Shown piece by piece: positions 1 to 10,976 of a stretch of DNA of 64,000 bases. Numbering within the stretch: the stretch's first letter is position 1; every line of letters begins with the position of its first letter. Made by a program: the position numbers and the translations under genes. Below the pieces are notes generated by a model, which saw only the letters and a list, made by a program, of their open reading frames with translations, did no database searches and had not been told where the DNA came from. Source of the DNA: Pochonia chlamydosporia 170 (taxonomy: Eukaryota > Ascomycota > Sordariomycetes > Hypocreales > Clavicipitaceae); NCBI RefSeq assembly GCF_001653235.2, contig NC_035795.1, positions 1,302,001 to 1,366,000 of the forward strand, read 5' to 3'.

Positions 1-2706
1 GCCGAGCATTTGAAGAACATCTTGAGGACTGAGTTCGACCCAACTACCCTTCTCCGGTGAGTAGACCTGGGTGCCCTTGATGACGACGGTATGGGCAGGT
101 AAGTTGACACCCCAAGCCAGGGTAGCGGTTGACACCAAAACTTGAATAGCGCCGCTGGCAAAGAGATCCTCCACATCAGCTCTGTCTACTCTGTTCATAC
201 CGGCGTGATGGATACCGAATCCATATGGTAAAATGTCCTTCAAGTCCGCATCGGTTGCTTGGCTGGCAGCTTCATTGAGAACCTCTCTGCTTCCTGCATC
301 GTGTCGAAGGATTTGATTGATCGTATCCAGCTCCAGTGCTTTGTCTCGGATATACTTGGCCGTCTTCGCAGTCTCTTTTCTTGAATGAACAAAGATGATC
401 ATCTGGTTCCTGTTTGAGCCAACATGTTCCATAACTTTGTTGTAAGTCACGTCATTCATCGTCTTCAACTGTTTAATAGCCTTGCGATCTGTGACACCAA
501 TAAACTCTTGACGCAGTGGACAAGGCCTAAAGGTGCTGTCAAAGTGGAAGAGATCCTTCTTGACATCGCAACGCAAGAAGCTTGCAACATCCTTGTAGTT
601 GGGAAGTGTGGCGGACAAGCCCACAATTCGGACAGGCTCTCCAGTTTGCTCCGTCTTTCGAATAGTTCGGGCGACGATGCTTTCCAAGACGGGGCCACGA
701 TCGTCGTGGAGCAAGTGAATTTCATCAATAATAACAAGTCGAACCAGATTTGTGTAGGTGAGGTCGTTGGCCTTTCTGGTAATAACGTCCCACTTTTCAG
801 GAGTTGTGACAATAATTTGAGTCTCGGCAATTTGCTGTTTGGTGAGTTGTCGATCACCAGTCAATTCAGAAACGCGAATACCGTATGGTTCCAGCCTCTT
901 TCCAAAGTTGCCAACCTGTTCTTGAACCAGAGCCTTTAAAGGCGCAATATAGACAATTTTGAAGGCATCTAGGTCGATATCTCCAGTCTCTGGGTTTCTA
1001 TTCTTACCAATCTCCCGCAAAATCGTCAACATGGCCACGTTTGTCTTACCACTACCGGTAGGGGCGCACACTAGCATGTTGCCATCGTCTTGAAAAGCGG
1101 AGGGATAGCACTTGGACTGGATCTTGTTCAAAGACTTGGCGGTGCTGAACGGCCCACGCGACCATTCAGGCATGTCAGTAATAGGAATCAGGACATCGCC
1201 AGGCTCGTTTCGCTTCTTGGGTGGGGGAACGTGAATCTCCTCATAGCCTTTGAACGACCTCTTCGTTGAGCCTTCTGGTAACCGTACCTTGGCGTTTGTC
1301 ATGAGATGGTTGCCTTGGTCGAACACCAAGTTATCGAGGTTAACCACCTTCTTGGGCTGCAGTCCTCCCACCAAGTGACCCTCTGATCGTTCCTGCTTTG
1401 GCGCTTCAGCGTTGAACGAGGCTGGAACATCAATGTCCATTTTGATGTCTACTTTTCGTTTCTTCTCATCCCCAGCCGGTGATATGCCCCGCAACTCATC
1501 GAGAATCTTTTGGTGTCCTTCAGAACCCATCTCTCGTTCAACAGTCTCCCGGTCCTCGGCAGACTCGGCGCGAGCCAGCTTTGTGAGCCAGAATACCTTT
1601 TGTCTATTTTCCACGAGCTTCTGGACCAATTCGTGATGTTCAAAGTCAAACAGCTCCATGAGGTCGTTTTCGATTTCTCGAAGAGACTTCTCCTCACCCT
1701 CGGGCTCGTCTGGTTCACCGGACAGAATACGAAGAGCATCCTTGGTCTTGTTCGTTTGTTCGTGGGCATCGGGATACAGACTGCCAATCTGACGCTGTAG
1801 CCAGAAAGCATCGATATCTCTGGCGGGTATTGACTTCTTCTCTTCGCCTTTCCTTTTGGCACCCCCTGGGCCTGAATCAAGAACCATCTCGTCGTCATCC
1901 AAATTTTCAGTTGCCTTTGGTCCAGATGCTTCTCCACCATCTTGCTCATCTTCGTCCTCTTCGTCTTCGGATGATTCGTCTCGGACCTCATTGACAATTG
2001 CATCTTCTTCCTCATCTTCGTCAAAGGCCACAGCAACACCCTGACGCTCGTCAATCTCCGCATCGTCGCCGTTAGCATCGCCCATATTGACGTCCTCGTC
2101 ATCGTCCTGTGCGTCGTAGTCGGTAATCTTCTTTCCAAGGTTGATCAGCTCATTGAACTGCTTAGGGTTCATCGTTGAGCCCAAGATATCGTCGATTTCC
2201 TTCTTCTTGTCCAGGTCCTTCAGATCGTCGTCTTTAAGGTATTCCAACACGGCATCAGCTGCGCTGCGAACAACTTCGTGCGGCACATCGCCCAAGTTAT
2301 TAGCAACCAGGGTCAGTATTAAATCGAAGGTGGCGCGTGTCGCTTGTGTCCGTGGTCGATATGTAATACCCTCGATCAAGGCATCGTTTGCGCCGAGAAC
2401 GCCAGTTCCTCTCTGTTGCGGTGCCTCTGCTTTCCGCCTCCTTTGTTCTCTGAGCAAGACATCCTCACCCTCTTGTAGGCTGCCTCTTTCGATATCGGGC
2501 ATCCCAGGCTGCTTCTTCTGTTTCGGCGCCTCGTCTCGCGCAACTCTGGCGCCCATGTCCTTGATGCTCAGCCGTCCAGCAAGGGATTCTGGGTCGCCTG
2601 TGGCCTCGTCAGTTCGCCGCGTGACAAACCGACGGTCCGCCTGGAGGACCAGGTTGGACATGGCCGAGTACTTGTATTGCGAGACATCGCGATGAGGATC
2701 CGACAT
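1..2706 (-). CDS. BRR2: Pre-mRNA-splicing helicase Brr2 (U5 snRNP), N-terminal part, cut by window edge
   Basis: This is the N-terminal ~902 residues of the Ski2-like DExH helicase that unwinds U4/U6 during spliceosome activation. The reading frame stays open from the ATG at 2706 to base 1, so the C-terminal part (a second helicase cassette in this family, about 2200 residues in total) lies outside the window. The N-terminus starts MSDPHRDVSQYKYSAMSNLV, typical of Brr2. An acidic, Glu/Asp-rich stretch lies at about 1.9-2.1 kb. Walker A (APTGSGKT) is near 1045, the DEIH box near 725, SATLPNY near 620, and the motif IV-VI region (VHSRKE, HHAGM) follows. No intron is needed. It is divergent from the coiled-coil gene starting at 3129, so the ~420 bp between them is probably a shared promoter. 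The identification is firm; only the extent is limited by the window. Confidence 0.95.
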   Translation of the reverse strand, partial: MSDPHRDVSQYKYSAMSNLVLQADRRFVTRRTDEATGDPESLAGRLSIKDMGARVARDEAPKQKKQPGMPDIERGSLQEGEDVLLREQRRRKAEAPQQRGTGVLGANDALIEGITYRPRTQATRATFDLILTLVANNLGDVPHEVVRSAADAVLEYLKDDDLKDLDKKKEIDDILGSTMNPKQFNELINLGKKITDYDAQDDDEDVNMGDANGDDAEIDERQGVAVAFDEDEEEDAIVNEVRDESSEDEEDEDEQDGGEASGPKATENLDDDEMVLDSGPGGAKRKGEEKKSIPARDIDAFWLQRQIGSLYPDAHEQTNKTKDALRILSGEPDEPEGEEKSLREIENDLMELFDFEHHELVQKLVENRQKVFWLTKLARAESAEDRETVEREMGSEGHQKILDELRGISPAGDEKKRKVDIKMDIDVPASFNAEAPKQERSEGHLVGGLQPKKVVNLDNLVFDQGNHLMTNAKVRLPEGSTKRSFKGYEEIHVPPPKKRNEPGDVLIPITDMPEWSRGPFSTAKSLNKIQSKCYPSAFQDDGNMLVCAPTGSGKTNVAMLTILREIGKNRNPETGDIDLDAFKIVYIAPLKALVQEQVGNFGKRLEPYGIRVSELTGDRQLTKQQIAETQIIVTTPEKWDVITRKANDLTYTNLVRLVIIDEIHLLHDDRGPVLESIVARTIRKTEQTGEPVRIVGLSATLPNYKDVASFLRCDVKKDLFHFDSTFRPCPLRQEFIGVTDRKAIKQLKTMNDVTYNKVMEHVGSNRNQMIIFVHSRKETAKTAKYIRDKALELDTINQILRHDAGSREVLNEAASQATDADLKDILPYGFGIHHAGMNRVDRADVEDLFASGAIQVLVSTATLAWGVNLPAHTVVIKGTQVYSPEKGSWVELSPQDVLQMLG

Positions 2707-3128
2707 GTTGGCGGTTGGGTATTTGATGCCAAGATTGATAGTCTCGCGAGGAACAACGCCAACGCGCTCGACGAAGGCTCGGTGGGAGCTTGTTCTCTAA
2801 AACACCATACGTAGCCTAGGTGACTCACACGGATCGTCGTTGGTAAATCCGTAAAGTAGCTGTCCAAGCTACGCGGCTCCTGTTGGTAATTGGGTTGACT
2901 CTTCTCGCCACCGCGAAGTGTTGATGGTATCAATTGCTGGAGTTTGATAAATTTCAATCTCTCAGCCTTCCAGGCTACTGCACTAGTCCGTAATGGGCTG
3001 ATGTGGGGCAGCTCCAACTGCCACCCAAACAGCCATAGTGTGGACAGGACGCGTTTGAGAAGCGACAACTACCCTCGACTAACACACTGTCTAAACCGCA
3101 AATCTCACGATATAATGTGTGTTTCAAA
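2707..3128. promoter_or_regulatory. Divergent intergenic region between BRR2 and the coiled-coil gene
   Basis: These 422 bp separate two divergent ATGs and must hold both 5' leaders and promoters. I see no conserved element that I can name. Open frames here on both strands are short and lack family resemblance. Confidence 0.5.
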
Positions 3129-4688
3129 ATGGCCGCCTCGTCAGAAACCACCATATCAAGATTCAAGAAAACTCTGGATCCGTACATAAAGCCCCGGGAA
3201 CAAGTCAATTACATCAGACGAGTTTTGGCCCTCGAACTGGGTTCCTACACTGGTGATGGACCAATCCAGCAGCCACTGTCACTCAACGACGGACCACTGG
3301 AGAGAGAGATTGGCCCAGAACTCAAAGGCGTATATAAAGAGTACATTGAAGCCGTTCACGCAAACAACATGGCCCATCGGCAATTCGATCAAATAGCAAA
3401 CGAAAGCCTGTTACAAGCTTCAGCACCTACAAAGTCCCAAAACGAAGCTAGTTCATCGTCAGTACTGGAAGACCACTTGACTCTTTTGAAGCTCCGCAAG
3501 AAGCACGAAAGTCTTGTAACAATCCAGTCTTATTTGGACCATCTATCAGAAACCCCTCTGGCCTACCAGGATGCCATCAACATTGAGCAAGCCCTCAAAG
3601 GCGGCAAATCTCTTCCCAACGTTCCAAGCTCCGTAATCAACAGCTTTGTAGTCGAGCAAACCGCAGGACAACCCGATCTGCAAAGCCACGTGAACCAGCT
3701 TGACAAGACGGTCCTAAGAACAAAGCTGCTTCTCAAACAGGAAGAACGACTACTAGCTGAAGCACGTGCAAGATGCACAATCAAACCAGAGCTTGTGAGC
3801 AACGGCGCAAAGCTACAAGCCTTGAACAACACTCGCAACGAGCTGATCAACTGGATTGAAACAGAACTAAGCAAGGCATCAACCGAGGAAGAAGAGGCGG
3901 CCACGCAAGTGTCGACCCGGCAGACAGAACAGACAGCACAGGACCAGGCCGCGATTAGCAGCCAACTGCACCAAATCCAGGACAAATACAAGGAATACGT
4001 TGCCGCACGAAAGGAATTACTAAAACTCACATCCCAAACCCCTCAACCGTCAATGCCACCCCCCGAAACAACCACTGCTCAATCCTCCTCAACCACTCGC
4101 GAGGCAGTAGCCCCATCAACAGACCTCCTCCTCACTCCGTATCTCGAAGCAGTCCTCACCAAGGCACGATACCAAAAGGCCCTCGTGACACATAAATCCC
4201 ACATCACAGCGTCACTGGACAAACAAAACAAGGAATCGTGTCAACTTCTCGGGCGTTTAGCCGAAGAGAGCCAGCTGCTCTCCGCATATCCCATGAAGGA
4301 CTCAACACGCAGACGCTCCGGAATCCCAGAGATTATAGCAGCAAAGCCCACTGAGCGACCTGATATTGCTAGTCGGATCAAGCCGTGGGTGTTTGCTGCT
4401 GATGCCGCCAAGATTGGGACGCTGGAGGCGGTAGCAGAGAAGATAGAGGTTGGGCAGGTGGCGCTGGAGAGTTCAATGGAGGCTCTCCACGAGATGGATA
4501 TGTTGCTGGGATTGGAGGAGGAGCAGGAGGTGGATGAGGTTGATACGACAGAGGATGACATGTGGTTGCAGGGCCAGGGGATCAAGAAGCAGCCCAGGAA
4601 GAAGAAGGCGCTGCAGCCAAATAAGGGGGATCCCTGGGCTAAGATTCACGGGAATCTAGGTCTGATTGGCCATGATAACGCAGCATGA
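3129..4688 (+). CDS. Conserved-looking coiled-coil protein of unknown function
   Basis: Single-exon gene of 519 residues from the ATG at 3129; an ATG four codons upstream (3117) is also in frame, but the 3129 start (MAASSETT) looks like the natural one. The protein is rich in Glu, Gln, Lys and Leu with long heptad-like stretches (about residues 60-130 and 190-310), so it is probably a largely helical, coiled-coil structural protein. A Ser/Thr/Pro-rich segment follows (about 300-330), then an acidic stretch with EEEQEVDEVDTTEDD, and a C-terminal tail with DPWAKIHGNLGLIG. There is no signal peptide, membrane segment or enzyme motif that I recognise. It is divergent from BRR2 and convergent with RFC2 (154 bp between stops). 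The size and coiled-coil content would fit a cytoskeletal or kinetochore-type subunit, but that is speculation. Confidence 0.8.
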   Translation: MAASSETTISRFKKTLDPYIKPREQVNYIRRVLALELGSYTGDGPIQQPLSLNDGPLEREIGPELKGVYKEYIEAVHANNMAHRQFDQIANESLLQASAPTKSQNEASSSSVLEDHLTLLKLRKKHESLVTIQSYLDHLSETPLAYQDAINIEQALKGGKSLPNVPSSVINSFVVEQTAGQPDLQSHVNQLDKTVLRTKLLLKQEERLLAEARARCTIKPELVSNGAKLQALNNTRNELINWIETELSKASTEEEEAATQVSTRQTEQTAQDQAAISSQLHQIQDKYKEYVAARKELLKLTSQTPQPSMPPPETTTAQSSSTTREAVAPSTDLLLTPYLEAVLTKARYQKALVTHKSHITASLDKQNKESCQLLGRLAEESQLLSAYPMKDSTRRRSGIPEIIAAKPTERPDIASRIKPWVFAADAAKIGTLEAVAEKIEVGQVALESSMEALHEMDMLLGLEEEQEVDEVDTTEDDMWLQGQGIKKQPRKKKALQPNKGDPWAKIHGNLGLIGHDNAA

Positions 4689-4842
4689 TGAAATCTTAGT
4701 TCATTTCTTGATTTAGACATGGTTCTTCCGAGGACTGCTTTTATGTTCTACATGGAACTGGCGTGTTTGAGCATTAACGCTATATCACTCCCATATATAC
4801 CCCAACTCCGAATGCCCAATACGTTATAAAACTGTGCATCAT

Positions 4843-6206
4843 CTATTTGCTAGCTAAGATGGCCGATATTCTCATTGCGAGATCTAGAATCGACAGATGC
4901 TCGTCCGCTCCATCCACCAGCCTCTTGTCAACCTCTGAAAAGACCATGACAATCTTATTCTTATGGGCATCTGCTATCGTCTCGTCCGTCGTCAGGGCTT
5001 GATAAAGCTATCTCACATGTTAGTCTCTGAAATCACAACCAACCATGAGAAAGAAAGCACATACCTGTGAAACCACCTGAGTTGCACTCCATCCATCCGC
5101 AACCATATCCTCCACAATCTTTGACACAGAGCGATAAGTCTGTCCCACACCACGCGGACGCATAGCATCAACCAGCTCACCAATTGTTCTTTCCGGAATA
5201 ACACCCGCTATATCCTCAACAATCTTGACAGCCACAGGCCTCTTATCAACGTCCATCTGCTCATCATCACCACCATCCTTGGCAGCATTCGCACCAACTA
5301 ATCTCGCTGCACTCTGCAGGAACGTAATCGCTTTACGCAAATCGCCCTCACTACACCGGATAAGAGCATCAATGGCGCCATCTTCCAACGCTACACCTTC
5401 CGCGGAAGCAATCTCCTCTAACCTCTTCTTGGCATTGCCCTGGTCAAGACTCTTGAATCGGAACTTGCTGCAACGACTGGCCAGCGGGTCAATGATTCGG
5501 GTGACGTAATTGCAGATTAAGCAGAAGCGAGTAATCTTGCTGTATGTTTCCATGGTTCGTCGCAGCGCACTCTGGGCATCTTGTGTCATGGAGTCGGCTT
5601 CGTCGAGGATGATGATTTTGAATGGAGGGCAGGGGTATTTTTGCTTGTATCCGGGGGCTGGGTTTGTCAATTGCATGCGCGCAAAGTTCTTGACCTTTTC
5701 TCGGACGATTGAGATGCCTCGCTCGTCGGAGGCGTTGAGCTCGAGGACTCGGGACTTGATCATCTCGGGACCGAATAGCTCCTTGGCGAGTGCGAGGATT
5801 GTGGATGTTTTACCGGTGCCAGGAGGACCGTAGAACAGCATGTGAGGGAGCTATGGGAGTGGTATCAGTGATTTATGCACATGTGTGTTATTTTGAGCGG
5901 GTATTCTAGGTCAATCGTACGTTGGAGGCTTGGAGAGTTCTTTGGAGGACGGTCACGGTATGATCTTGAGCGGTGACATCGTCGAGGCTTTTGGGTCGGC
6001 TGGGAAATGATAGTTAGAAGAAATAAAATAAAATCAAAGGTGGCTTCTTGAGTATTTGAAGCTGCTCTTGGGGTCAAAGAAGGTGCTCACTATTTCTCGA
6101 CCCAAGGTTGATTTCTGGTTTCGGTTGGTTTGTGAGATTTCTGGTCTGAAGAGCCATTGGTCGCGGCGGCGGCCTTTCGGGCTTTTAGATCGAAGAAACT
6201 GGCCAT
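4843..6206 (-). CDS. RFC2: Replication factor C subunit 2 (clamp loader ATPase)
   Basis: Four coding exons on the minus strand: 6206-6091, 5999-5921, 5850-5065 and 5007-4843, joining in frame to 381 residues. The first exon begins [14 protein letters not shown]. The spliced N-terminus gives the RFC box [14 protein letters not shown]. Exon 3 carries Walker A (GPPGTGKTS), the RFC-specific LNASDERGI, Walker B DEAD (ILDEADSM), the arginine-containing SALRRTME, sensor 1 (CNYVTRI) and the SRC motif (ASRCSKF). Overall resemblance is closest to yeast Rfc2 / human RFC4. The product is one of the small AAA+ subunits that load PCNA at primer-template junctions. Introns are 91, 70 and 57 nt with normal donors (GTGAGC, GTACGA, GTATGT) and acceptors (CAG, TAG, TAG). 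It converges on the gene ending at 4688. Confidence 0.95.
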
Positions 6207-8416
6207 TTTCTGCGATCGAGGTTTCTGTTAGGATGGAATTGAAGGATACGAGATTAGGAGTGTGCAGGTCTCGAGCGTCATGGACGTTCGTTCCCGTTTG
6301 TATGGCGTCGTGGAATGGGTGGTGGAAACTGATGCGCAGAAAATCGATTAACGCGTCACGTCGAGGTTGAGACGCGTGAGTGGCAGTTGGCAGCTGCAGC
6401 ACAGCTCAATTGCTGAACGACAGCTGGAGTCCACACCAAACTGCACTCGCTGCACTTGCTTGCACTGGTCAAGGGCAAAGACGCCCCGCATCGCCTCTCA
6501 TTGAGACTCAGGTTGAATAAAGGGATCTGCTGTGCACAGCCACGTTTGAACAAATTACTGGGCCATGGAACTTGGAAACAGTGTACGGCATTTTCATCAT
6601 TATTGCCCTTGTCATCATTTCGTGCTTTAGATACCATCGTCTTGGCCAGGGAGAAAGCTCATACTCGTCGCGGACAGCTGACACTAACTTGGACTTGACC
6701 ATGCAGCAAACTGGACCTTCAAAATGCAGCGTCATCACCTGCAGATGCAAAACCCAACTCAAGGGAAGGGAGCCGATGAGACAAAAACCAGATAGCTGGA
6801 ACCAGTAGTGTGTGCGTATGCTGGTCAGCACATGGCGTGCCGGGAGTTGCAAATTGGGCCGTAAATGGAGGCGCTCATCAATGCAATAAGATATGCAGGA
6901 CATGATGTTTTACATGATTGATGTCTCCAGTAGCAATGACCTGATACAGGAGAGGACAACTCAAGTTATCAAATCTTGGTCGCTGGTGAACTACGAATAG
7001 CTGCAAAGCTGTCAGAGGTAAGTGCTGGCAGCGAGTATCCCCGGTCAAATTCCTGAGTCCTGACATCAAACATGAAAGGCCACCTGCACTACATGCACCC
7101 AACCAGACACAACATGACACGAAACAGCACCCAATGCTACACCAGCTTAGAAGTGCTGGGTGTCTTCAATGTTGGTGGTCCAATCAAATCAGGTCGGGTT
7201 GTAGCATTGAAGTGAATTGGCCTGGGTGAAACTCGATGTCAGTCAACGGCATCGGCATCAGCATCGGCAGAGGCACACGGAGAGTCTCGAGAGTCCAGAC
7301 GCCTTTGCCGGATGCAAGCTGCAGTAATCAACATGGGGTACATGTAGCTGCATGGATCAATGGTTCAAATGTAGGCGGATGACCGCATGGAAGAGCCATC
7401 GGCTAGTGACCGTATTGACACGGGCGACGCGGCCGCCTGCAGAGCTTCACCTTCATTGTTGAGTGCTGTAGGTTGAATATTGATCGAAGCTGTGGGTTCT
7501 GAGTCCTGGCCTAGTTCCAAAGTAGCAATGACTATTGGAGAACATTGAGTTCAAAATTCAGTCCTGTCAAGTCTAGGCTGGAGCTGAACTTCAAATGTTT
7601 GGACATGAATGTCAAGAAGTGCAATTGGAAACATTCAATGTCGAACCCCGTTGCATCTACCAGCACCAGCACCAGCAGACCAGACCCCACTCCGCTACCA
7701 GCTGGTTGGGTTGGCTAAAGGGGACGGGGCTGGGCGAGTCAACATTAATCCAATCAGCCCCCAACTCAGAAGTTAGGTGCTTGGGGGTGACTTGGCCTGT
7801 CTGCTATGCCCAACTGTTATGGGAGTCACACCAAACACCAAACAAAAGCCGGGTCCGGCCAAGCCAAGATGCCTATCGGAGTCAGCCCCCCCCCAGGCCC
7901 CCCCCATGTCTGACATTCATCAGGGACCTGGGCGCCAACAAGGCTGCCGTCCTTCAAATATGCCATGACGTCGGATCTACTGATTCTGACCATGTTCACT
8001 GCAAGTCGTCTGCCTGTTATGTCCAGCTTGCATTGGATTGTACCTTGACAACCGGACCATTGATGATCAGGTGTGTTCGTGTGCTCGTGTGTTCGGCTCC
8101 CTGCTTGGACTTACCTGCCCAAAGCATTGCACGAACCAAACCAGACCAGACCAGTTGACCGTTTGAACTCTGAAGACTGTGGCAGCCTGGTCCAAGCAGC
8201 AAAGAGCCCACTTTACCACTTACAGCCTTCAAATGACCCCCCCAAGTGCCTTCACATCCCACTTCCAGTCGACGACACAAAACTGTCCTCGCATTCCACC
8301 TCCCATCAGTGCCATCACTTCCTCTTTCATGCATCGTGCTTCATTCATTCTAACACACATTTTGCCACTGGATCTTCCTCTCAGAATCGTGCCTACCTCT
8401 TGTAGGCTCAGTCGCC
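6207..8416. other. Intergenic region without a supported gene (2.2 kb)
   Basis: Between the divergent ATGs of RFC2 and the UBE2Z-like gene. Short open frames occur on both strands, but none has family resemblance or a convincing exon structure. A short GGCATC-type repeat lies near 7247-7272 and C-rich runs near 7885-7905. The last ~300 bp are C-rich and CT-rich, as is common for fungal promoters and leaders upstream of the gene at 8417. Confidence 0.5.
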
Positions 8417-10310
8417 ATGGATCAGTCCATTATTCGGATCTCCAAGGTTTGTGATCCTGCACCGAGCAACTCAATGCCTGCCTGATGCCCCGCATTCCAT
8501 GAGGACAAGTCAAGTTAGCTTGGACGCTGTCTGGTTGGGAGGTGCTTTCATCGCGGGGTTCAATTCGATTCACGAGGCTGATAAAAAACAAATTTGCTTT
8601 GCAGGAGCTGAGCGACATTCAAAGAGGCTCTGATCTTGGTACGTATCTCTATCCGGCACTAGACGATGAAATGTTGCATCACTCTTGCCAGCGTTATCTA
8701 ACATTTTGCCTTGGCTTGATTGCCAAACAGCCATCGCTGTCGCCTGCCGTGATATCGATGTCCGCAATGTAAAGGCTTTGGTCATGGGTCCTCACGAGAC
8801 CCCTTACGAATTTGGCTTCTTTGAAGTATAACTCCCGAAATTGTGGCAATCATGAGACGCATGTTAGCTGACAACTTTCCTACAGTTTGCCATTCGTTTT
8901 AGCAGAGGTAAACCTCGATATCCGCTACTGCCGGGTTTCTCTCGACTCAGCCTTGACCCGAAATGCCTAACGAGTTCTAGAGTACCCATCCAAGTCACCC
9001 AACGTGCAATGCGTTACTACCAATGGCGGTAGATGCCGACTGAACCCAAATATCTATGCCAATGGCAAAGTTTGCTTGTAGGTAACTGCCATTTTGTGGT
9101 ACATCATACCTAATACTAATCTCACCTTGTAGGTCGATATTGGGGTAAGTGACAATCAGCTACCCAAGATATAACACATGAAGTTGACAGCACCGTTTTC
9201 CGTCTTCGCAGAACATGGCGCGGAGAACGAGGAGAAGAATGGTCATCAGCCCAGGGCCTTGAGTCTATTCTCCTATCCATTCAGAGCCTCTTGTCCTCAA
9301 ACCCGTATGAAAACGAACCTGGATTCGAGGATGCAAACGAGGAGTCAGACAAGGTGTACCAAAAAGACTATGTACAAAAAGTAAGTATCACCGCATTTTG
9401 CAATATTTATTTGCAATACTTACCGCTCACCTTCCAAATTCAGATTCGCCACGAATCGTTACGCATTTCTGTTATTCAGCGGTTAGAAACCTACCTGGGC
9501 CTGAGCCCTACTGGTGCAAGTGCACAAATGTACGCTAAGGACGAGGACGCCGATGACGAAGACGAAGTCAATGTACCGTTCGAGCCATTCAAAGATCTTT
9601 GCAAACGACGGTTCCTATGGTACCACCAATCGTATCTGGATGCAATCACCAAGGGCAAGTCAGAGGTCAAGCTGCAGGATAACTTTGTGCGGATGCCGTT
9701 CGAGATGCCAGGCAATAACTGCATGGAGGGAAAATTCAACTACCCCGATCTTGAGCGACGGCTTAGCAATATTAAAGCCAAGCTTGACGCAGAGCCAGAT
9801 GCCTGGGCGGAAGAAGGTCTGGCAGCCGTTGCCAAAGAGTCCACTGTCGCCGTCAACCTACAGCATCAGTATGAGCAAGCCACGGCTTACTTCAAAAAGA
9901 GCGACATGCCTCACGATGTGACGCTCGAAGACGGCAACCCCTTTGTGTGGATAATCACCTACTTTGGTCGACCCATGACCAACCTCGACGGCGGCTTGTT
10001 CCGCATCAGAATGAATTTCAGCACCCGATTCCCTGACGAACAACCGCGCGTCAAGTTTGAGACTAAAATATTCCACCATCACGTTGCACCCGACGGTACG
10101 GCTTGCTACATACCGAATCCATTGAAGCGCGAAGATGTCAAATCCCACATTGAGGCCATCATAGCGACACTAGAAGAGGACGAGCCAGCCTACGATCCCA
10201 GAATGATTGTCAACCCCGAAGCAACCAAGCTCTATTGGGGCAGCGGAAAGGACGATAAGAAGCAGTATAACCGCCGTCTACGGCGTTCAGTCCAGCAGAG
10301 CATGGAGTGA
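8417..10310 (+). CDS. UBE2Z-type ubiquitin-conjugating enzyme with a second UBC-like domain
   Basis: Eight exons: 8417-8446, 8605-8638, 8731-8825, 8886-8907, 8981-9077, 9133-9144, 9212-9380 and 9444-10310, giving 441 residues in one frame. The first ~150 residues form a UBC fold: PYEFGFFEFAIRF, YPSKSPNVQC, then NGKVCLSILGTWRG with the catalytic Cys at residue 92, and SIQSLLSSNPYENEPGF, which is typical of UBE2Z. After an acidic linker and a helical region, residues ~310-410 look like a second UBC fold (GGLFRIRMNFSTRFPDEQPR, then KIFHHHVAPDGTACY) with Cys374 near the position expected for an active-site Cys. E2 enzymes carry activated ubiquitin or a ubiquitin-like protein; UBE2Z works with UBA6 in animals, whereas the fungal partner is unknown to me. 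Exon 6 is only 12 nt. Domain 1 is secure; catalytic competence of domain 2 is inference. Confidence 0.88.
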
Positions 10311-10976
10311 GTCTTGTCCACCGCGTTGTACCCTTCCCACCAACGCATGTAAAGCTATTTCTAACGCTTGTGAACAGAGATTTTCCCGAATAACATACAG
10401 CGTCATCTTCTCCAATAGAGGAAATGCTACGAATCATGACTTGCATCATTCTGGGCGGGTTATCTATCGTCTCGGTCTGGCGATGTATTTTTTTGTCAAG
10501 TGACGGGGATACCAAAGCCCTATTGGATGGCATCACAGGAATGTGAAATCGAGTATTAGAGCTACTAATATCTTACTGAGGGCCAATAACTCAGACAAAT
10601 ACGTTTCTGGGGAAGCGTGAGAGGTCAAATGGCTGTATACGTACAACGAAGCATCGTTGAGCTAGCTATTATGATGATATACAAGTTCCTTACGAACTTG
10701 GACGTTTTAGCAGTAGTTCAATACTCGACAGTTTATGGCTCTGTATTCAAAATCATCTTGCAGTCGTGACATTACTAAAATAAGTGACTGCTCGTCATAA
10801 TATCATACAAGGAGTCCCAGTATCAGTATCAGTGACCCAGGGCCTTGTAAACCAGTCTAACCCAAGACGCCGTTCATTTATCCTATATCGTGACAATCAT
10901 AACAAGTCCTGGAAGTTATTCGTATCCACAACTCAAGGCATTCTGTGAACCCCGCCGCATCATTCCAACCTCCCAA
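10311..10976. other. Convergent intergenic region, no gene seen
   Basis: This is the 3'-to-3' spacer between the UBE2Z-like gene and the minus-strand gene ending at 10977. It is moderately AT-rich, with short frames only. It probably holds the two 3' UTRs. Confidence 0.5.

Noticed and set aside
2797..2828. GTGAGT...TTTTAG upstream of BRR2 that looks like a 5' UTR intron
   Set aside because: It would be only 32 nt, below the size of the other introns here (45 nt or more), and nothing coding depends on it.
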